The notes beneath the pieces were generated by a model. It was not told the origin of the DNA. It saw only the letters and a list, made by a program, of their open reading frames with translations, and searched no databases. From Papio anubis (taxonomy: Eukaryota; Chordata; Mammalia; Primates; Cercopithecidae), in NCBI RefSeq assembly GCF_008728515.1, contig NC_044990.1, positions 11,367,156 to 11,431,155 of the forward strand: a stretch of 64,000 bases of DNA, read 5' to 3'. The stretch's first letter is position 1. Every line of letters starts with the position of its first letter. Positions 1 through 11,702 of the stretch are shown here, in pieces. A program made the translations under genes and the position numbers.

Positions 1-789
1 TAGGCAGAGGAACTGTTTCACTGGGTTCTGAAAGTAGTCCATGATCCAAAAAAGGGGTAAGCCTCTGGTTGTGGCTTATAAGATCATGGCTTTAATTCAC
101 ACCTCAAATTTTACATTCAGGGCCAGTTTTCCTGGTTTTTCTTTAGCTTTGCTTCTTGACTGTTATTCAAACTCTTATTCTGTAAATACTTGACTCAGTC
201 TAGTCCAGTTTCTGGAACTTTATATCTGAATGCAGATGGCGACCCTGTCATATTCTAGCCTTGGGAACTAGACGCAAATATTGCCTATACTGTCTTTGTT
301 TTGTGTAATGAATTTTACAGTATTCTACAGTTCAAAATTTAAGTATATACTCTTGTAAATAATTTCAACCCTTAATTTAAACCTATACTTTAAACCTTCA
401 GAGCTCTGTTGCCTGTATCTTCCAGGGTATATGGTACATGGGGGCTTTCAACTATATTTGTAGTTGGCCTACGAATAAATGAACACCATTGGCTTATGCT
501 TATCTTTTTTGTATGTCTTAAATGTTGCATGTAAAATGTCAATAAAAGACATACAAAACTTAAGCAATACCCTTCAGGATCCTAGCCAATGCCTGATTCA
601 TAATGGGTGATCAATAGTTATCTGTTAAATAAATTTTTATTCATACTAGGTTTAGTTGTTTTATCAGGTTATCATTATACTTAAGATGACACAATATATT
701 TATTTTAGCTGACTATATACAATGAGTTGTTATAGTGGGGTTTACATACCTAGTGTGATTATAATTAAATTGATTACTTGTAATTAGAC
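1..789 (+). other. Single-copy DNA, possible 3'-terminal exon on plus strand
   Basis: The first 56 bases are open in one frame ending at TAA (57-59). The same place is also a donor-like GGG|GTAAGC. Poly(A)-type signals occur at 475-480 and 541-546, with no A-tract after them. A 13-bp hairpin lies at 507-558. I do not recognise a gene; the window edge cuts any upstream part. Confidence 0.2.
507..558 (+). repeat. Hairpin with 13-bp perfect arms over an AATAAA
   Basis: Arms TTTTGTATGTCTT (507-519) and AAGACATACAAAA (546-558), with a 26-nt loop. AATAAA (541-546) sits at the loop/3' arm junction. Confidence 0.7.
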
Positions 790-1089
790 TTGTTTGTTTA
801 AGACAGAGTCTCACTTTGTCACCCAGGCTGGAGTGTAGTAGTGCCATATTGGCTCACTGCAATCTTTGCCTCCTGGGTTCTAGTCAGTGATCCTCCTACC
901 TCAGCCTCCTAAGGAGCTGGGACTACACACCCAGCTAATTTTGTGTGTGTGTGTGTGTGTGTGTATTTTTGGTACAGATAGAGTTTCACCATGTTGGCCA
1001 GGCTGGTTTCAAACTCCTAACCTCAAGTGATCCTCCTACCTCAGCCTCCCAAGTGCTGGGATTACAGGTGTGAGTCACTGTGCCTGGCC
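790..1089 (-). mobile_element. Alu SINE with internal (TG)n
   Basis: Reverse-oriented Alu from the T-rich tail (AAGACAGAGTC) to GTGCCTGGCC. A (TG)n run at about 943-963 expands the middle A-rich linker. Confidence 0.95.
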
Positions 1090-2246
1090 TAGACTCTTTA
1101 CAGTCATATTTCATACGGTTTTCCCATCAGTAGGTGAAAGAGAAAAAGACTGCTTCTACTCTGAATCCCATAGAATAAAAGGAAAGATTATAAAACTAAG
1201 ACATCATTTTGTAAAGGTTTTCATGTTATTTCATCTGTTAAGAACGTTTAGATATTTTATTTTGGCTACAAAATTTAAATTTCTCTTACGCTAATTTCAT
1301 ATGACAATATTACCTTTTGGGTTGGTATTTGGTTCCATCTACTACTAGTTTGTTTGTATTTCAAACTAAGACATACTTATTCAGACTTTTCAAATTCTAG
1401 TGTGCTCTAAATTCAATTACTTTTCAATGTCTATGAATTTTCATCCAATTATTTCACTATGTGGTAAACTTAAACATTGATATCTGAAGCAGTAGCCATT
1501 ATATTTGGTCCATTAGTTTACTTACAGCCCAGCACTAATGTTTATTAGTCAAATGAAATCTTAACTTGCGAAACCCTATTCTCACACTTAGCCAGAGGCT
1601 ATAATTCACCACTAGTATTTTCACAAAAGGGTTCAACTGAAGACAAGTACTGTGGGAAAATGTAGATGGGCAAAGCAAATCTATCAGGGCAACTGGAAAA
1701 CTAAGTCAAGTTCATATGCTACAGATAAGGGCAGAGAAGTGTCATCTCATTTTCAAAAAAGAAAAAAAAATGCAGGTGGCCTTTGATGAACAAAATATTT
1801 TTCTTCAACCTATTTTAACCTCTATATTCTTATTTAAAATTTCCTCATTAAAGCTATTAAGGTAAGCTTCAGAGTATTTCCTGCTATAACTACTTAGTAA
1901 GACTAAGTTAGTATATAAAAATACAATTAATTTTTGTAGGTTGTACATCACTAAATTTCAGTACATCTTGGCCTCCAGACTAGCACACAGTGAAAGATAG
2001 GAACATGGCAGATGATCTTTATTTATACTTACTGTATGGGGGTAGAGCAGGAATGGATAACAGCACTGCATGATTACTTTTAAAAAATGAATTTCTAAAA
2101 TAATAACCATTTAGTAATTTTATGCTACAGTTTTTTGTTTTTTTTTTTTTGCTAACACCCCTCACCATTACAGAATACATTTACAAGCTGGGAATGATAC
2201 TACCAGGCTCTTTCAGGAGTTGTGTATGTGTTAGTCTAAGAAAACC
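1090..2246. other. AT-rich DNA, no gene seen
   Basis: No exon-like frame or repeat that I recognise. A-runs occur near 1755-1769 and a T-run at 2131-2150. Confidence 0.5.
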
Positions 2247-2432
2247 AATACAAAATTAGCCAGGTGTGGTGGGGCGCACCTGTAATTCCAGCTACTGGGG
2301 AGGCTAAGGCAGGAGAATCGCTTGAATCTGGGAGGCGGAGGTTGCAGTGAGCCGAGATCACGCCATTGCACTCCAGCCTGGGCAACAAGAGTGAAACTCT
2401 GTCTCAAAAAGAAAAAAAAAGAAAAGAAAAAC
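2247..2432 (+). mobile_element. 5'-truncated Alu
   Basis: Starts within the Alu at AAAATTAGCC and ends with GTCTCAAAAAG and an A-rich tail. Confidence 0.93.
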
Positions 2433-2437
2433 AGTCG

Positions 2438-2770
2438 GGGCCAGGCCCAGTGGTTCACAACTTACGTAATTCCAGCACTTTGGGAGGCCAAGGCAGAAGG
2501 AGCGCTTGAGTCCAAGAGTTTGAGACCAGACTGGGCATTATGGCAAAACCCCAGCTCTCCAAAAAATACAAGTATTAGCTAGGTGTGGTGGCACACGTCT
2601 GTAGTCCTAGTTCCTGGGGGGTGAACTGAGATGGGAGGATTGCTTGAGCCTAGGAGGTCAAGGCTGCAGTGAGCTGAGATCGTGCCACTGCACTGCAGGC
2701 TGGGCCACAGAGCAAGACTCTGTCTCAAAAAATAAATACATAAAAAATAAATTAAAAAGAATAAGAAAAA
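2438..2770 (+). mobile_element. Alu SINE
   Basis: Runs from GGGGCCAGGCCCAGTGG to an A-rich tail with TAAATA units. Directly follows the previous Alu in the same orientation. Confidence 0.95.
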
Positions 2771-2891
2771 ACAGTCTGAAGTGCTATAAGTTGCATTTAA
2801 CTGCAAACATGTAACTTGAAAAAACATAGCTAAAGGTTTTTCATCTTTAATAAAGTCATTTTCTTCTTAAAAATGGATCTAGGGTAGGTTT

Positions 2892-3209
2892 TTGTTGTTG
2901 TCGTTGTTTTTGTTTTTGTTTTTGTTGAGGCAGAGTTCCACTCTTGTTGCCCAGACCGGAGTGCAATGATGCGATCTCGGCCCACTGCAACCTCCACCTC
3001 CGGGGTTCAAAGGATCCTCCTGCCTCAGCTTCCTGAGTAGCTGGATTACTGGAACAGCGCCACCATGCTCAGCTAATTTTTGTATTTTTGGTAGAGATGG
3101 GGTTTCACCATGTTGGCCAGGCTGTTCTCAAACTCCTGACCTCAAGTGATCCACCAGCCTCAGCCTCCCAAAGTGCTGGGAAAACAGGCGTGAGCCACCA
3201 TGCCCGGCT
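2892..3209 (-). mobile_element. Alu SINE with (GTTTTT)n tail
   Basis: Reverse Alu: GTTGTT/GTTTTT-rich tail, GAGGCAGAGTTCC, ending CATGCCCGGCT. Confidence 0.95.
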
Positions 3210-3430
3210 GTAATTCTTTTTAAAAAACAGCTAGAAGATACAATTTTGCCTTCATCTTAAGTATATGAAATACTGTTAGAATATGTTGAATTATTTCTAC
3301 TTAGATAACCTCATAACTAAATTATTGCCACAATATGAATAGCCTTTAGCCATAAAATTAAAAGCATAAGAACACAACATTTATAAAGAATACTTAGAAA
3401 GCAGAAAATTTTCAGCTTACAAAATAGTTG

Positions 3431-3735
3431 GTTTTTTTTTTTTTTTTTTTTTTGAGACGGAGTTTTTGCTCTGTAGCCCGGGCTGGAGTGCAGTGGCCGG
3501 ATCTCAGCTCACTGCAAGCTCCGCCTCCCGGGTTTACGCCATTCTCCTGCCTCAGCCTCCCGAGTAGCTGGGACTACAGGCACCCACCACCTCGCCCGGC
3601 TAGTTTTTTGTATTTTTAGTAGAGACGGGGTTTCACCGTGTTAGCCAGGATGGTCTCGATCTCCTGACCTCGTGATCCACCTGTCTCGGCCTCCCAAAGT
3701 GCTGGGATTACAGGCTTGAGCCACCGCGCCCGGCC
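3431..3735 (-). mobile_element. AluY, Old World monkey AluYR-like, intact
   Basis: Low-divergence full-length reverse Alu. It is flanked by AAAATAGTTG at 3421-3430 and 3736-3745. The segments CCACCTCGCCCGGCTAG and ACAGGCTTGAGCCACCGC are, from memory, diagnostic of cercopithecid AluYR. Confidence 0.93.
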
Positions 3736-4520
3736 AAAATAGTTGTTTTCTACAGAGTTGTGCAAACTGACATACTGATACGCTGCTACAAAATAATTTT
3801 ATTATAGTCACAGGCTAACCTCAAAAAATTTCACTAGAAATATGTTGTTTTCTTTCCTTCCTTTATTCTCACCTTCCTTGTTACTTTGTTATTGAAAATG
3901 GTATAACATGATTATTATTCTTGTCAACTAAGATTAAAGTCATTTATTTTTTACCCACACAAAATCAGAAGAGTTCCTGAAGTAAATGAAGAACAGCTGG
4001 AAAAGAAGGTAAACTATATTTTAAAAGATGTTCAGAACTTCACACACACAAAAAAGCCCAGGCCCAGATGGCTTCGTTGGTGAATGCTATCAAACATTTA
4101 AAGAAGAATATGAATTCTTAAGAAACTCTTCTAAAAATAGAAGAGGAAGGAATACTTCCCAATTTAGCCTGAGGCCAGTATCACTTTGATATCAAAACCA
4201 AAAACATCACACAAAAACAGAAAAATACAAACCAATATTTCCTATGAATATGAATGCAAAAACCTCAAAAAATAGCAGACTAAATCTAGCTACATAAAAA
4301 AATGATTACACTCCGTGACCAAATGTTATGTTATCTCGGGAAAGCAAGGTTAGTTTAACATCCAAAATTCAATTAATGTAATAAACCATATCTGTAGAAC
4401 AAAGGATAAAAACCACATCATCAATCATCATCTCAAAAGATGCAGGAAAAAACATGGGCAAAATCTAACATTCTGTCATGACAGAAACCCTTAGCAAACT
4501 AGAAACAGGAAGAAAACTAA

Positions 4521-4817
4521 GAGCTGGGCATGGTGGCTCACACCTGTAATCCCAGCACTTTGGGAGGCCAAGGTAGGAGGATCCGTTGAGCCTAAGAGTT
4601 CAAGACCAGTCTGGGCAATATAGTGAGACCTTGCCTCTACAAAAATATTAAAAAGTTAGCTGAGTATGGTGGTGTGGGCCTGTACTCCGAGCCACTCAGG
4701 AGGCTAAAGTGGAAGTGTTGCTTGAGCCTGGGAGGCAGAGGTTGCGGTAAACCGAGATTATGCCACTGCACTCCAGCCTGGGTAACAGAGATGTCATCTC
4801 AAGAAAAAAAAAAAAAC
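4521..4817 (+). mobile_element. Alu SINE
   Basis: GAGCTGGGCATGGTGG to a poly(A) tail; interrupts the L1. Confidence 0.95.
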
Positions 4818-5128
4818 CCAAACTAAAATAAACTAGGAACAGAAACAAACCTCCTCAATCTGATATAAAACATGTACAGAAACCCCACATTCATCATACT
4901 TAACGGTGAAAGGCTAAATATTTCACCCTGAAGATTAGAAAAAAGACAAGAATATACACTCTCACTATTTCTATTCAACATTACACCAGGGGCAATTAGG
5001 CAAGAAAAAAAATTCTAAAATACAAATTGGAAAGAAAGAAGTAAAACATGCCTATTTGCAGATAACAGGATCTTAATACATAGAAAATTCACAGGAATGT
5101 AATTAAAAACTATTAAAAATAATAAACT

Positions 5129-5450
5129 GGGCCAGGTGTGGTGGCTCACGCCTGTAATCCCAGCACTTTGGGAGGCCGAGGCAGGTGGATCACCTGAGGT
5201 CAGGAGTTTGAGACCAGCCTGGCCAATATGGTGAAATCCCATCTCTACTAAAAATACAAAAATTAGCTGGGCGTGGTAGCTTGCACCTGTAATTCCAGAT
5301 GCTTAGGAGGCTGAGGCAGGAGAATTGTTTGAACTCGGAAGACAGAGGTTGCAGTGAGCTGAGATTGTGCCACTGCACTCCAGCCTGGGCGACAGAGCAA
5401 GATTCCATCTCAAAAAAATACATAAATAAAATAAGTAAATAAATTAAAAA
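5129..5450 (+). mobile_element. Alu SINE
   Basis: GGGCCAGGTGTGGTGG to a TAAATA-rich tail; interrupts the L1. Confidence 0.95.
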
Positions 5451-5609
5451 ATCTAGTAAATCTCAAGATATGAGATCAATATATAAAAATCAATTGTATT
5501 GCTATACATTAGCAATTAACAGTCTAAAAATTAAGAACATTCTACTTACAATATCATCAAAAAGAATAAAATTCTTAGGAACAAATTTAATAAAAGAAGT
5601 ACAAGACTT

Positions 5610-5899
5610 GGCCAGGCATGGTGGCTCACGCCTGTAATCCCAGCACTGTGGGAGGCCGAGGTGGGCGGATCACCTGAGGTCAAGAGATCCAGACCATCCT
5701 GGCCAACATGGTGAAACCCAGTCTCTACTAAAAATACAAAACTTTAGCTGGGTGTGGTGGCACGTGCCTGTAGTCCTAGCTACTTGGGAGGCTGAGGCAA
5801 GACAATCTCTCAAACCTGGCAGGCGGAGGTTGCAGTGAGCCAAGATCACTCCAGCCTGGTGACAGACTGACACTCCATCTCAAAAAAAAAAAAAAAAAA
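5610..5899 (+). mobile_element. Alu SINE with TSD
   Basis: Poly(A)-tailed copy flanked by AGTACAAGA on both sides (about 5597 and 5902); inserted in the L1. Confidence 0.95.
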
Positions 5900-5921
5900 G
5901 TAGTACAAGAATTATAGTCTG

Positions 5922-6203
5922 GGCTGGGCACAGTGGCTCATGCCTGTAATGCTGACATTCTGGGAGGCCGGGGTGGGTGGATCGATTTGAGTACAGGAGT
6001 TGGAGACCAGCCTGGGCAACATGGCAAAACCCTGTCTCTACAAAAAACCACCCAGGCATCATGATGCACACCTATAGTCCCAGCTACTCAGGAGGCTGAA
6101 GCGGGAGGATCACTTGAGCCTGGAAGGCAGTGGTTGCAGTGAACGAAGATTGCACCACTGCACTCCAGCCTGGATGACAGAGCAAGACCATCTCAAAAAA
6201 AAG
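5922..6203 (+). mobile_element. Alu SINE
   Basis: GGGCTGGGCACAGTGG to CCATCTCAAAAAAAA. Confidence 0.94.
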
Positions 6204-6236
6204 ACTCTACTCTGAAGACTACAAACTATGTTGAAA

Positions 6237-6534
6237 AGGCCATGTGTGGTGGCTCACACCTGTTATCCCCGCACTCTGGGAGGCCAAGGTGGACAGATTA
6301 TTTGAGGTCAGGAGTTTGAGACCAGTGTGGCCAACATAGTGAAACCCCACCTCTACTAAATATTAGCCAGGCATGGTGGCACACCCCTGTACTCCCAGCT
6401 ACTCAAGAAGCTGAGGCGGGAGAATCACTTGAATCCAGGAGGTGGAGGTTGCAGTGAGTCTAGATTGCACCACGACACTCCAGCATGGGCAACATAGTGA
6501 TACTCTGTCTAAAAAAATAAATAAATAAATAAAG
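6237..6534 (+). mobile_element. Alu SINE
   Basis: GGCCATGTGTGGTGG to an (AAAT)n tail. Confidence 0.94.
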
Positions 6535-6548
6535 CAAGAAATTAAAGA

Positions 6549-6696
6549 AGCCAGGCACAGAGGCCCACACTCATAATCCCAGCTACTCAGTAGGCTGAGG
6601 AAGAAGGATCACACGAGGCCAGGATTTCTAGACCAGCCTAGGTAACATGGTGAGATCCCATTACTAAAACAATTTTAAAAATCAGCCAGAGACTAC
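6549..6696 (+). mobile_element. Alu left-monomer fragment
   Basis: GCCAGGCACAGAGGCC to TTTTAAAAATCAGCC; only about one monomer, highly diverged. Confidence 0.8.
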
Positions 6697-6990
6697 AGCC
6701 AGTGTGGTGATACATGCCTGTTGTCCCAGTTACTCAGGATGCTGAGGCAAGAGGATTGCTTGAGCCCAGAAGTTTGAGACCAGCCTGGGCAACATAGTGA
6801 AATCCCATCTCTACCAAAAAAATATAAAAATTATCTGGGCACGGTGGCATGTGCCTGTGGTCTCAGCTATTCGGGAGGCAGAGGTAGAAGGATCACCTGA
6901 GCCCGGGGAGGTTGAGGCTGCAATGAGCCGTGATCACACCACTGCACTCCAGCCAGAGTGAGACCCTGTCTTTTTTTTTTTTTTTTTTTT
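6697..6990 (+). mobile_element. Old Alu ending in poly(T) instead of poly(A)
   Basis: AluJ-like copy from about CAGCCAGTGTGGTG to GAGACCCTGTC, followed by about 20 T (6971-6990) where an A-tail is expected. Confidence 0.85.
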
Positions 6991-7033
6991 AAAGGAAAAA
7001 TAAAATTAAAAAAAAGTAAAAGATAAAATATTC

Positions 7034-7230
7034 AGGCCAGGTGTGGTGGCATGCACCTGTAATCCCAGCTACTTGGGAGGCTGAGACAGGAGAATCACCT
7101 GAACCCGGGAGGCAAAGGTTGCAGTGAGCCAAGATCACGCCACTGCACTCCAGCCTGGGCAACAGAGTGAGACTCTGTCTCAAAAATAAAAAAAAAAGAA
7201 AAAGAAAGAAAAAAAGAAAGAGGTTATCAT
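7034..7230 (+). mobile_element. Alu right-monomer fragment
   Basis: Has the GGCCAGGTGTGGTGGC head joined to a right-monomer body and an A/AG-rich tail. Confidence 0.88.
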
Positions 7231-7388
7231 AGGATTAGGTGAGATTTTATATATAACAAATATCTTTCCCATCACAGGCATACAGGAAATATGAATCATT
7301 TGTTATTTTTATTTCACTATGTTGTGAACATTTTTACAAGCTCTTTATTTTTCTGAATAATTATGCTTACTATATTAACTAAAAAAAA

Positions 7389-7546
7389 TTTTTTTTTTTG
7401 ACAGAGTTTCGCTCCTGTTGCCCAGGCTGGAGTACAATAGTGCAATCTTGGCTCATTGAAACCTCCGCCTACCAGGTTCAAGTGGTTCTCCTGCCTCAGC
7501 CTCCCAAGTAGCTAGGATTACAGGTGTGTGCCACCAAGCCCGACTA
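7389..7546 (-). mobile_element. Truncated Alu
   Basis: Reverse Alu, T-rich tail and right monomer only, ending at CCAAGCCCGACTAA. Confidence 0.9.
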
Positions 7547-7549
7547 ATA

Positions 7550-7695
7550 AGAGGTGTACTATCATCATCCCCATTTAATAAAGAAATAAAGGCTGACAAA
7601 CTTGCCTAGCTTGCATAATTAATAAATATATAGAACCAAAGGCTTAAACCCAAATTTCTCTGATTGCAAATGTTATGTTCTGTACCATTATACTA
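7550..7695 (-). mobile_element. MIR SINE
   Basis: The reverse MIR core is recognisable as ATCATCCCCATTTAATAAAG then a diverged TTGCCTAGCTTGCAT block. Confidence 0.65.
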
Positions 7696-7709
7696 TACAG
7701 CTACGTTAG

Positions 7710-8099
7710 GTTGGATTCAGAAAATGTGGTATATATAGAACATGGAATACTAGGCAGCCATAAAAAGAATGAGATTATGTCCTTTGCAGCAACATGGATG
7801 GAGCTGGAGGCCATAATCCTAAACAAATTAGTGCAGGAAGAGAAAACCAAATACTGCATGTTCTCACTTATAAATGGGAGCTAAACATTGGGCACACATA
7901 GATATAAATATGGAAACAACAGATACTGTGGACTACTAGAGAGTGGAGGGATGAGGATGGGTAGTGAGTACAATGCTCACTACCTGGGTGATGGAATCCA
8001 TACTCCTAACTTCAGCATCACACAATATTCCCATGTACTCAATCTGCACGTGTACTCCCTGTAACTAAACTATAAGTTGAAATAAAAATAAAATAAAAT
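7710..8099 (+). mobile_element. L1 3' end (ORF2 end plus 3' UTR)
   Basis: Primate L1 signature: CATGGAATACTAGGCAGCCA, GGATGGAGCTGGAGGCC, then GTAACTAAACTATAAG and an (AAAAT)n tail. 5'-truncated. Confidence 0.92.
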
Positions 8100-8451
8100 T
8101 ATACATTTAAATTGTAAATTATCATCCCACAATTTTAATAAAGGTGTGTATATGTGTTTGTTCATATATTTAAACATATATGCATATACATGTTTTAGAA
8201 AGACAGGAATATGCAAAATGTTAATAGTGGTAAATTTTAGGGGTTGGTTTCTTTGTGATTATGTGTGGTAAATAAGCTACTTTTGTAATAGAAAAAATAA
8301 ATAAATGCACTCCAAATATTTTCTTCAATAATCAGGCAAAAAAAGAAAATATACAAATCAATGTGTTTAAAGTTTTCTCAATATTTAAGTTCCACTTTAG
8401 AATAATAAATCCACTTATATATTGAGTATAAACTTTGATTAACAAACATAA

Positions 8452-8620
8452 ACTCGTGGTGGTGCACACCTACAATCTCAGCTACTCAGGAGGCTGAGGC
8501 AGGAGAATCTCTTGAACCTGGGAGGTTGCAGTGAGCTGAGATTGTGCCACTGCACTCCAGCCTGGGTGACAGAGCAAGACTCTGTCTCAAAACAAACAAA
8601 CAAACAAACAAACAAAAAAA
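8452..8620 (+). mobile_element. 5'-truncated Alu with (AAAC)n tail
   Basis: Right part of an Alu ending CTCTGTCTCAAAACAAACAAAC. Confidence 0.92.
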
Positions 8621-9813
8621 ACTTACTCTGTAACAGAAACACCCTGTGTGCAAATTCAGTCTTAGCTAATAAGGCTTAACAGTAATTGTTAACTCTCAGA
8701 TTCTAAAAAAGTTTATTTGGTGAGTTTTTTATTTGATGACTTCATTACATTCTCATCAGCTACGAATTGGAATAATTCCAATTTGAACTATAGTGTGATG
8801 TGTTGAATTTTTCTGTTTCTGTCACGTACGCTGTTTTTACTTTAAGATAATAGTGCTTTAAAGTTTATTATTGCCAGTAATAACAATAGCAACTGCTAAG
8901 TCCTCCAAGTTAACATCTACCTTAACCTTAAATAAACTGACCTCATTATATTTATCCTTAGCCAAATTAAAAAAAAAAAAATGTATGGAGATCGAGCGGC
9001 ATATATTTTAAGAATATAGATTATAAAAATATAATTTCCCTAAAAGTTAAATTCCTCAAAGGAACTAGTTAATTTCCAAATCTTCTAACACCTTCTCATT
9101 ACTTCAATGTGAGTGCTTCAAATATAGAAAAAAACTTTTTATTTCCCCTTGACAAGATCACTGCTGTGTGCAAATAAACTACGATTAACAAGGTAAATTG
9201 GTTCAATATTCTAACATTAACTCCAATTCTATCAAAATGTTCATCCTCTAATACTACAAATCTAGTTTAATCACCAAGATTTGGTCAATTCCCCTCCTGA
9301 TTAAAAAAAAAAAAAATACTTGCAGTTCATTTCCAATGCTAAGAAATAACACAATACATTGACAACATTGCTTCACAAATACCTACTGCTAAGAAAAATG
9401 TACAGCTAAATATAATTTTATGTTATCATATAATAAACACTAAAAAAATCAGGCTTACATTTTATGCTGTGCAATAATTCTCTTAATAATTGTTTAAACC
9501 AAAATTAGGACAACTAAGGTGCTCAAATGTCACCTTCCCAGGTAAAGCCCATATTGACCCCTACCTTGTTTAACACTGCAACCAGTTCCCCTCCATCCCC
9601 CTCCCCTACACACATAATCTTACCCTGGGCAAAACACTCTTTTCTCCTCCTCCTCCTGCTTTTTCTCCTTATCACCTTCTAACATCCATATGATTTACTT
9701 TTCTTCTTCCACTTGTGAAGTTGTCTGCCTACTAGTACATAGGACAGCGCCTGTGACATAGCAGGTGCTGTTGAATGAATAATTTTACCCACTAGGTGGG
9801 CAGGGGAAGCTAT
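8621..9813. other. AT-rich single-copy DNA
   Basis: No gene or repeat recognised. Contains C/T-rich DNA at about 9590-9680 and short A-runs. Confidence 0.5.
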
Positions 9814-10127
9814 TGTTTTTTATGTATTTATTTATTTACTTTTTGAGATGGAGTTTCACTCTCATCACCCAGGCTGGAGTACAGTGGTGCAATCTTGGCT
9901 CACTGCAACCTCCATCTCCCGGGTTCAAGCGATTCTTCTGCCTCAGCCTCCCAAGTATCTGGGATTACAGGTACCTGTCACCATGCCCGGCTAATTTTTG
10001 TACATTTAGTAGAGATGGGGTTTCACCATGTTGACCAGGCTCGTCTTGAACTCCTGACCTTAGGTGATCCACCCGCCCCAGCCTCCCAAAGCACTAGGAT
10101 TACAGGCATGAGCCACTGCGCCTGGCC
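9814..10127 (-). mobile_element. Alu SINE with TSD
   Basis: Reverse full-length Alu flanked by AAGCTATTGTTTTT (about 9808 and 10129). Confidence 0.95.
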
Positions 10128-10166
10128 AAAGCTATTGTTTTTATCTGAGTATTTGGTGACTTACAC

Positions 10167-10450
10167 AAGCAGTCCCCAACATTTTTGGGGGTGGTTTCGG
10201 GGATGAAACTGTTCCACCTCAGATTATCAGGCATTAGTTAGATTCTCATAAGGAGTGCAGCAACCTAGATCCCTCACATCCACAGTTCACAATAGAGTTC
10301 GTGCTCCTATAAGAATCTAACGCCACTGCTGATCTGAGAGGAGGCAGAGCTCAGGCAGTAATGCTCACTTGCCCACCGCTCACCTCCTGCTGTGCAGCCC
10401 AGTTCCTAACAGGTCAGGTCGAAGTTCCAGGGGTTAGGGATCCCTGACTT
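10167..10450 (-). mobile_element. MER1 hAT-Charlie DNA transposon
   Basis: The sequence from CAGTCCCCAACATTTTTGG through GATGAAACTGTTCCACCTCA to GGGGTTAGGGATCCCTG matches MER1 with its inverted ends. Strand is nominal. Confidence 0.9.
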
Positions 10451-11057
10451 ATACAAATGGGTGGAAATGTAATGGTTAGTTTTGTAATTAGAGTAAATCC
10501 TCATTTTTCACCCAGATTAAAGCAAAAAAACCCTTTTTTCAGGAGCCTTGAGACCTACTAATGCCTCCAAGGTTTAAGACAGACTTATACAGTGGCTCTG
10601 AACCTGAAAAGAAAAAAACAAAACAGAACCCAAAGAAAATTCATAGTTCTGAGATTCTGAAGAGAAAAGGGGCAGGGTGGTAATTTTTTGCTATCTGGGA
10701 GGAGGTCTCAAAAGACTCTTCTTGCATGGTTATTGCAATGTTTTTCATCACACTTACCATACATATTTGACATACATTATAAAACTATATTACATGCTCA
10801 TGATAAATTACAAAGGTTCACAGATTCCAGCATTACCATTATTACTTTGAATCATCATGCTCCTGTTATACTAAGTAAATGAAACACAAAAAGGGAAAAT
10901 AATTTCTGTGGATGTAGAATAAATTCTAGTAATTTTAAATTACAAATAATGCCTTTTGATGGGCTGGTCACACCAAAAGAACTCTAGGCTACAAAATAGT
11001 TATGCCAATAACCAACAGTTTTTATAATAAGAAAAACTGAAAAACTATATATATATG
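10451..11057. other. Single-copy DNA, nothing recognised
   Basis: Mixed-composition DNA with one chance 64-codon frame. Confidence 0.5.
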
Positions 11058-11357
11058 TATGTTTTGTTTTGTTTTGTTTGAGACAGAGTCTTTCTCTGTC
11101 ACCAAGCTGGAGTGCAGTGGGGCGATCTCAGCACACTACAACCTCCGCCTCCCAGGTTCAAGCAATTCCCCTGCCTCAGCCTCCCAAGTAGCTGGGACTA
11201 CAGGCACATGCCACCACGCCTGGGTAATTTTTTGTATTTTAGTAGGGACAGGATTTCACCATGTTGGCCAGGATGGTCTCAATCTCCTAACTTCGTGGTC
11301 CACCCGCCTCGGTGTCCCAAAGTGCTGGATTACAGGCGTGAGCCACCGCACCTGGCC
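11058..11357 (-). mobile_element. Alu SINE
   Basis: Reverse Alu with (GTTTT)n tail, ending CGCACCTGGCC. Confidence 0.95.
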
Positions 11358-11702
11358 GAAAAAAGTATATTTATTCACCAGAAGCTCTTCCTAATTGCAC
11401 TGGCGAGTTCTTATGGAATCTGCATACATAGAAAAAAGATTTACTTTGTAAGAAAAGTCTTTTCATATACTCCCCACAAAGGTCTAACTCTGACAACTTG
11501 AGAAGCAACAAATGACTTTCTGAAAACTATCGGAAAAGAAAAATGTTGTATTACGTTAACTTGTTTAATTTTGCTTCTTGTCCTAAGCCTGAAATGAGAT
11601 AGATGACATCTGTGCATAATTTCACATGTGCATCACTCTTACAAACTTAGGATTTAGGACTTTTAAAATACATTATTTTTTACACATCTCAAAACACCAA
11701 GT

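Larger units (their letters stand above)
4055..6236 (+). mobile_element. Old L1 ORF2 (reverse-transcriptase region) fragment, split by Alus
   Basis: Decayed L1 ORF2 remains at 4055-4520, 4818-5128, 5451-5609, 5900-5921 and 6204-6236. Recognisable pieces include GCCCAGATGGCTTC and, after the gaps, the CATACTTAACGGTGAAAGGC and CAATTGTATTGCTATACATT blocks. Frames are destroyed. Confidence 0.85.

Noticed and set aside
7675..7884. 69-codon frame
   Set aside because: L1 ORF2/3' end remnant, not a host gene.
11059..11501. Overlapping frames of 111 and 129 codons
   Set aside because: Both are Alu antisense translations with short extensions.
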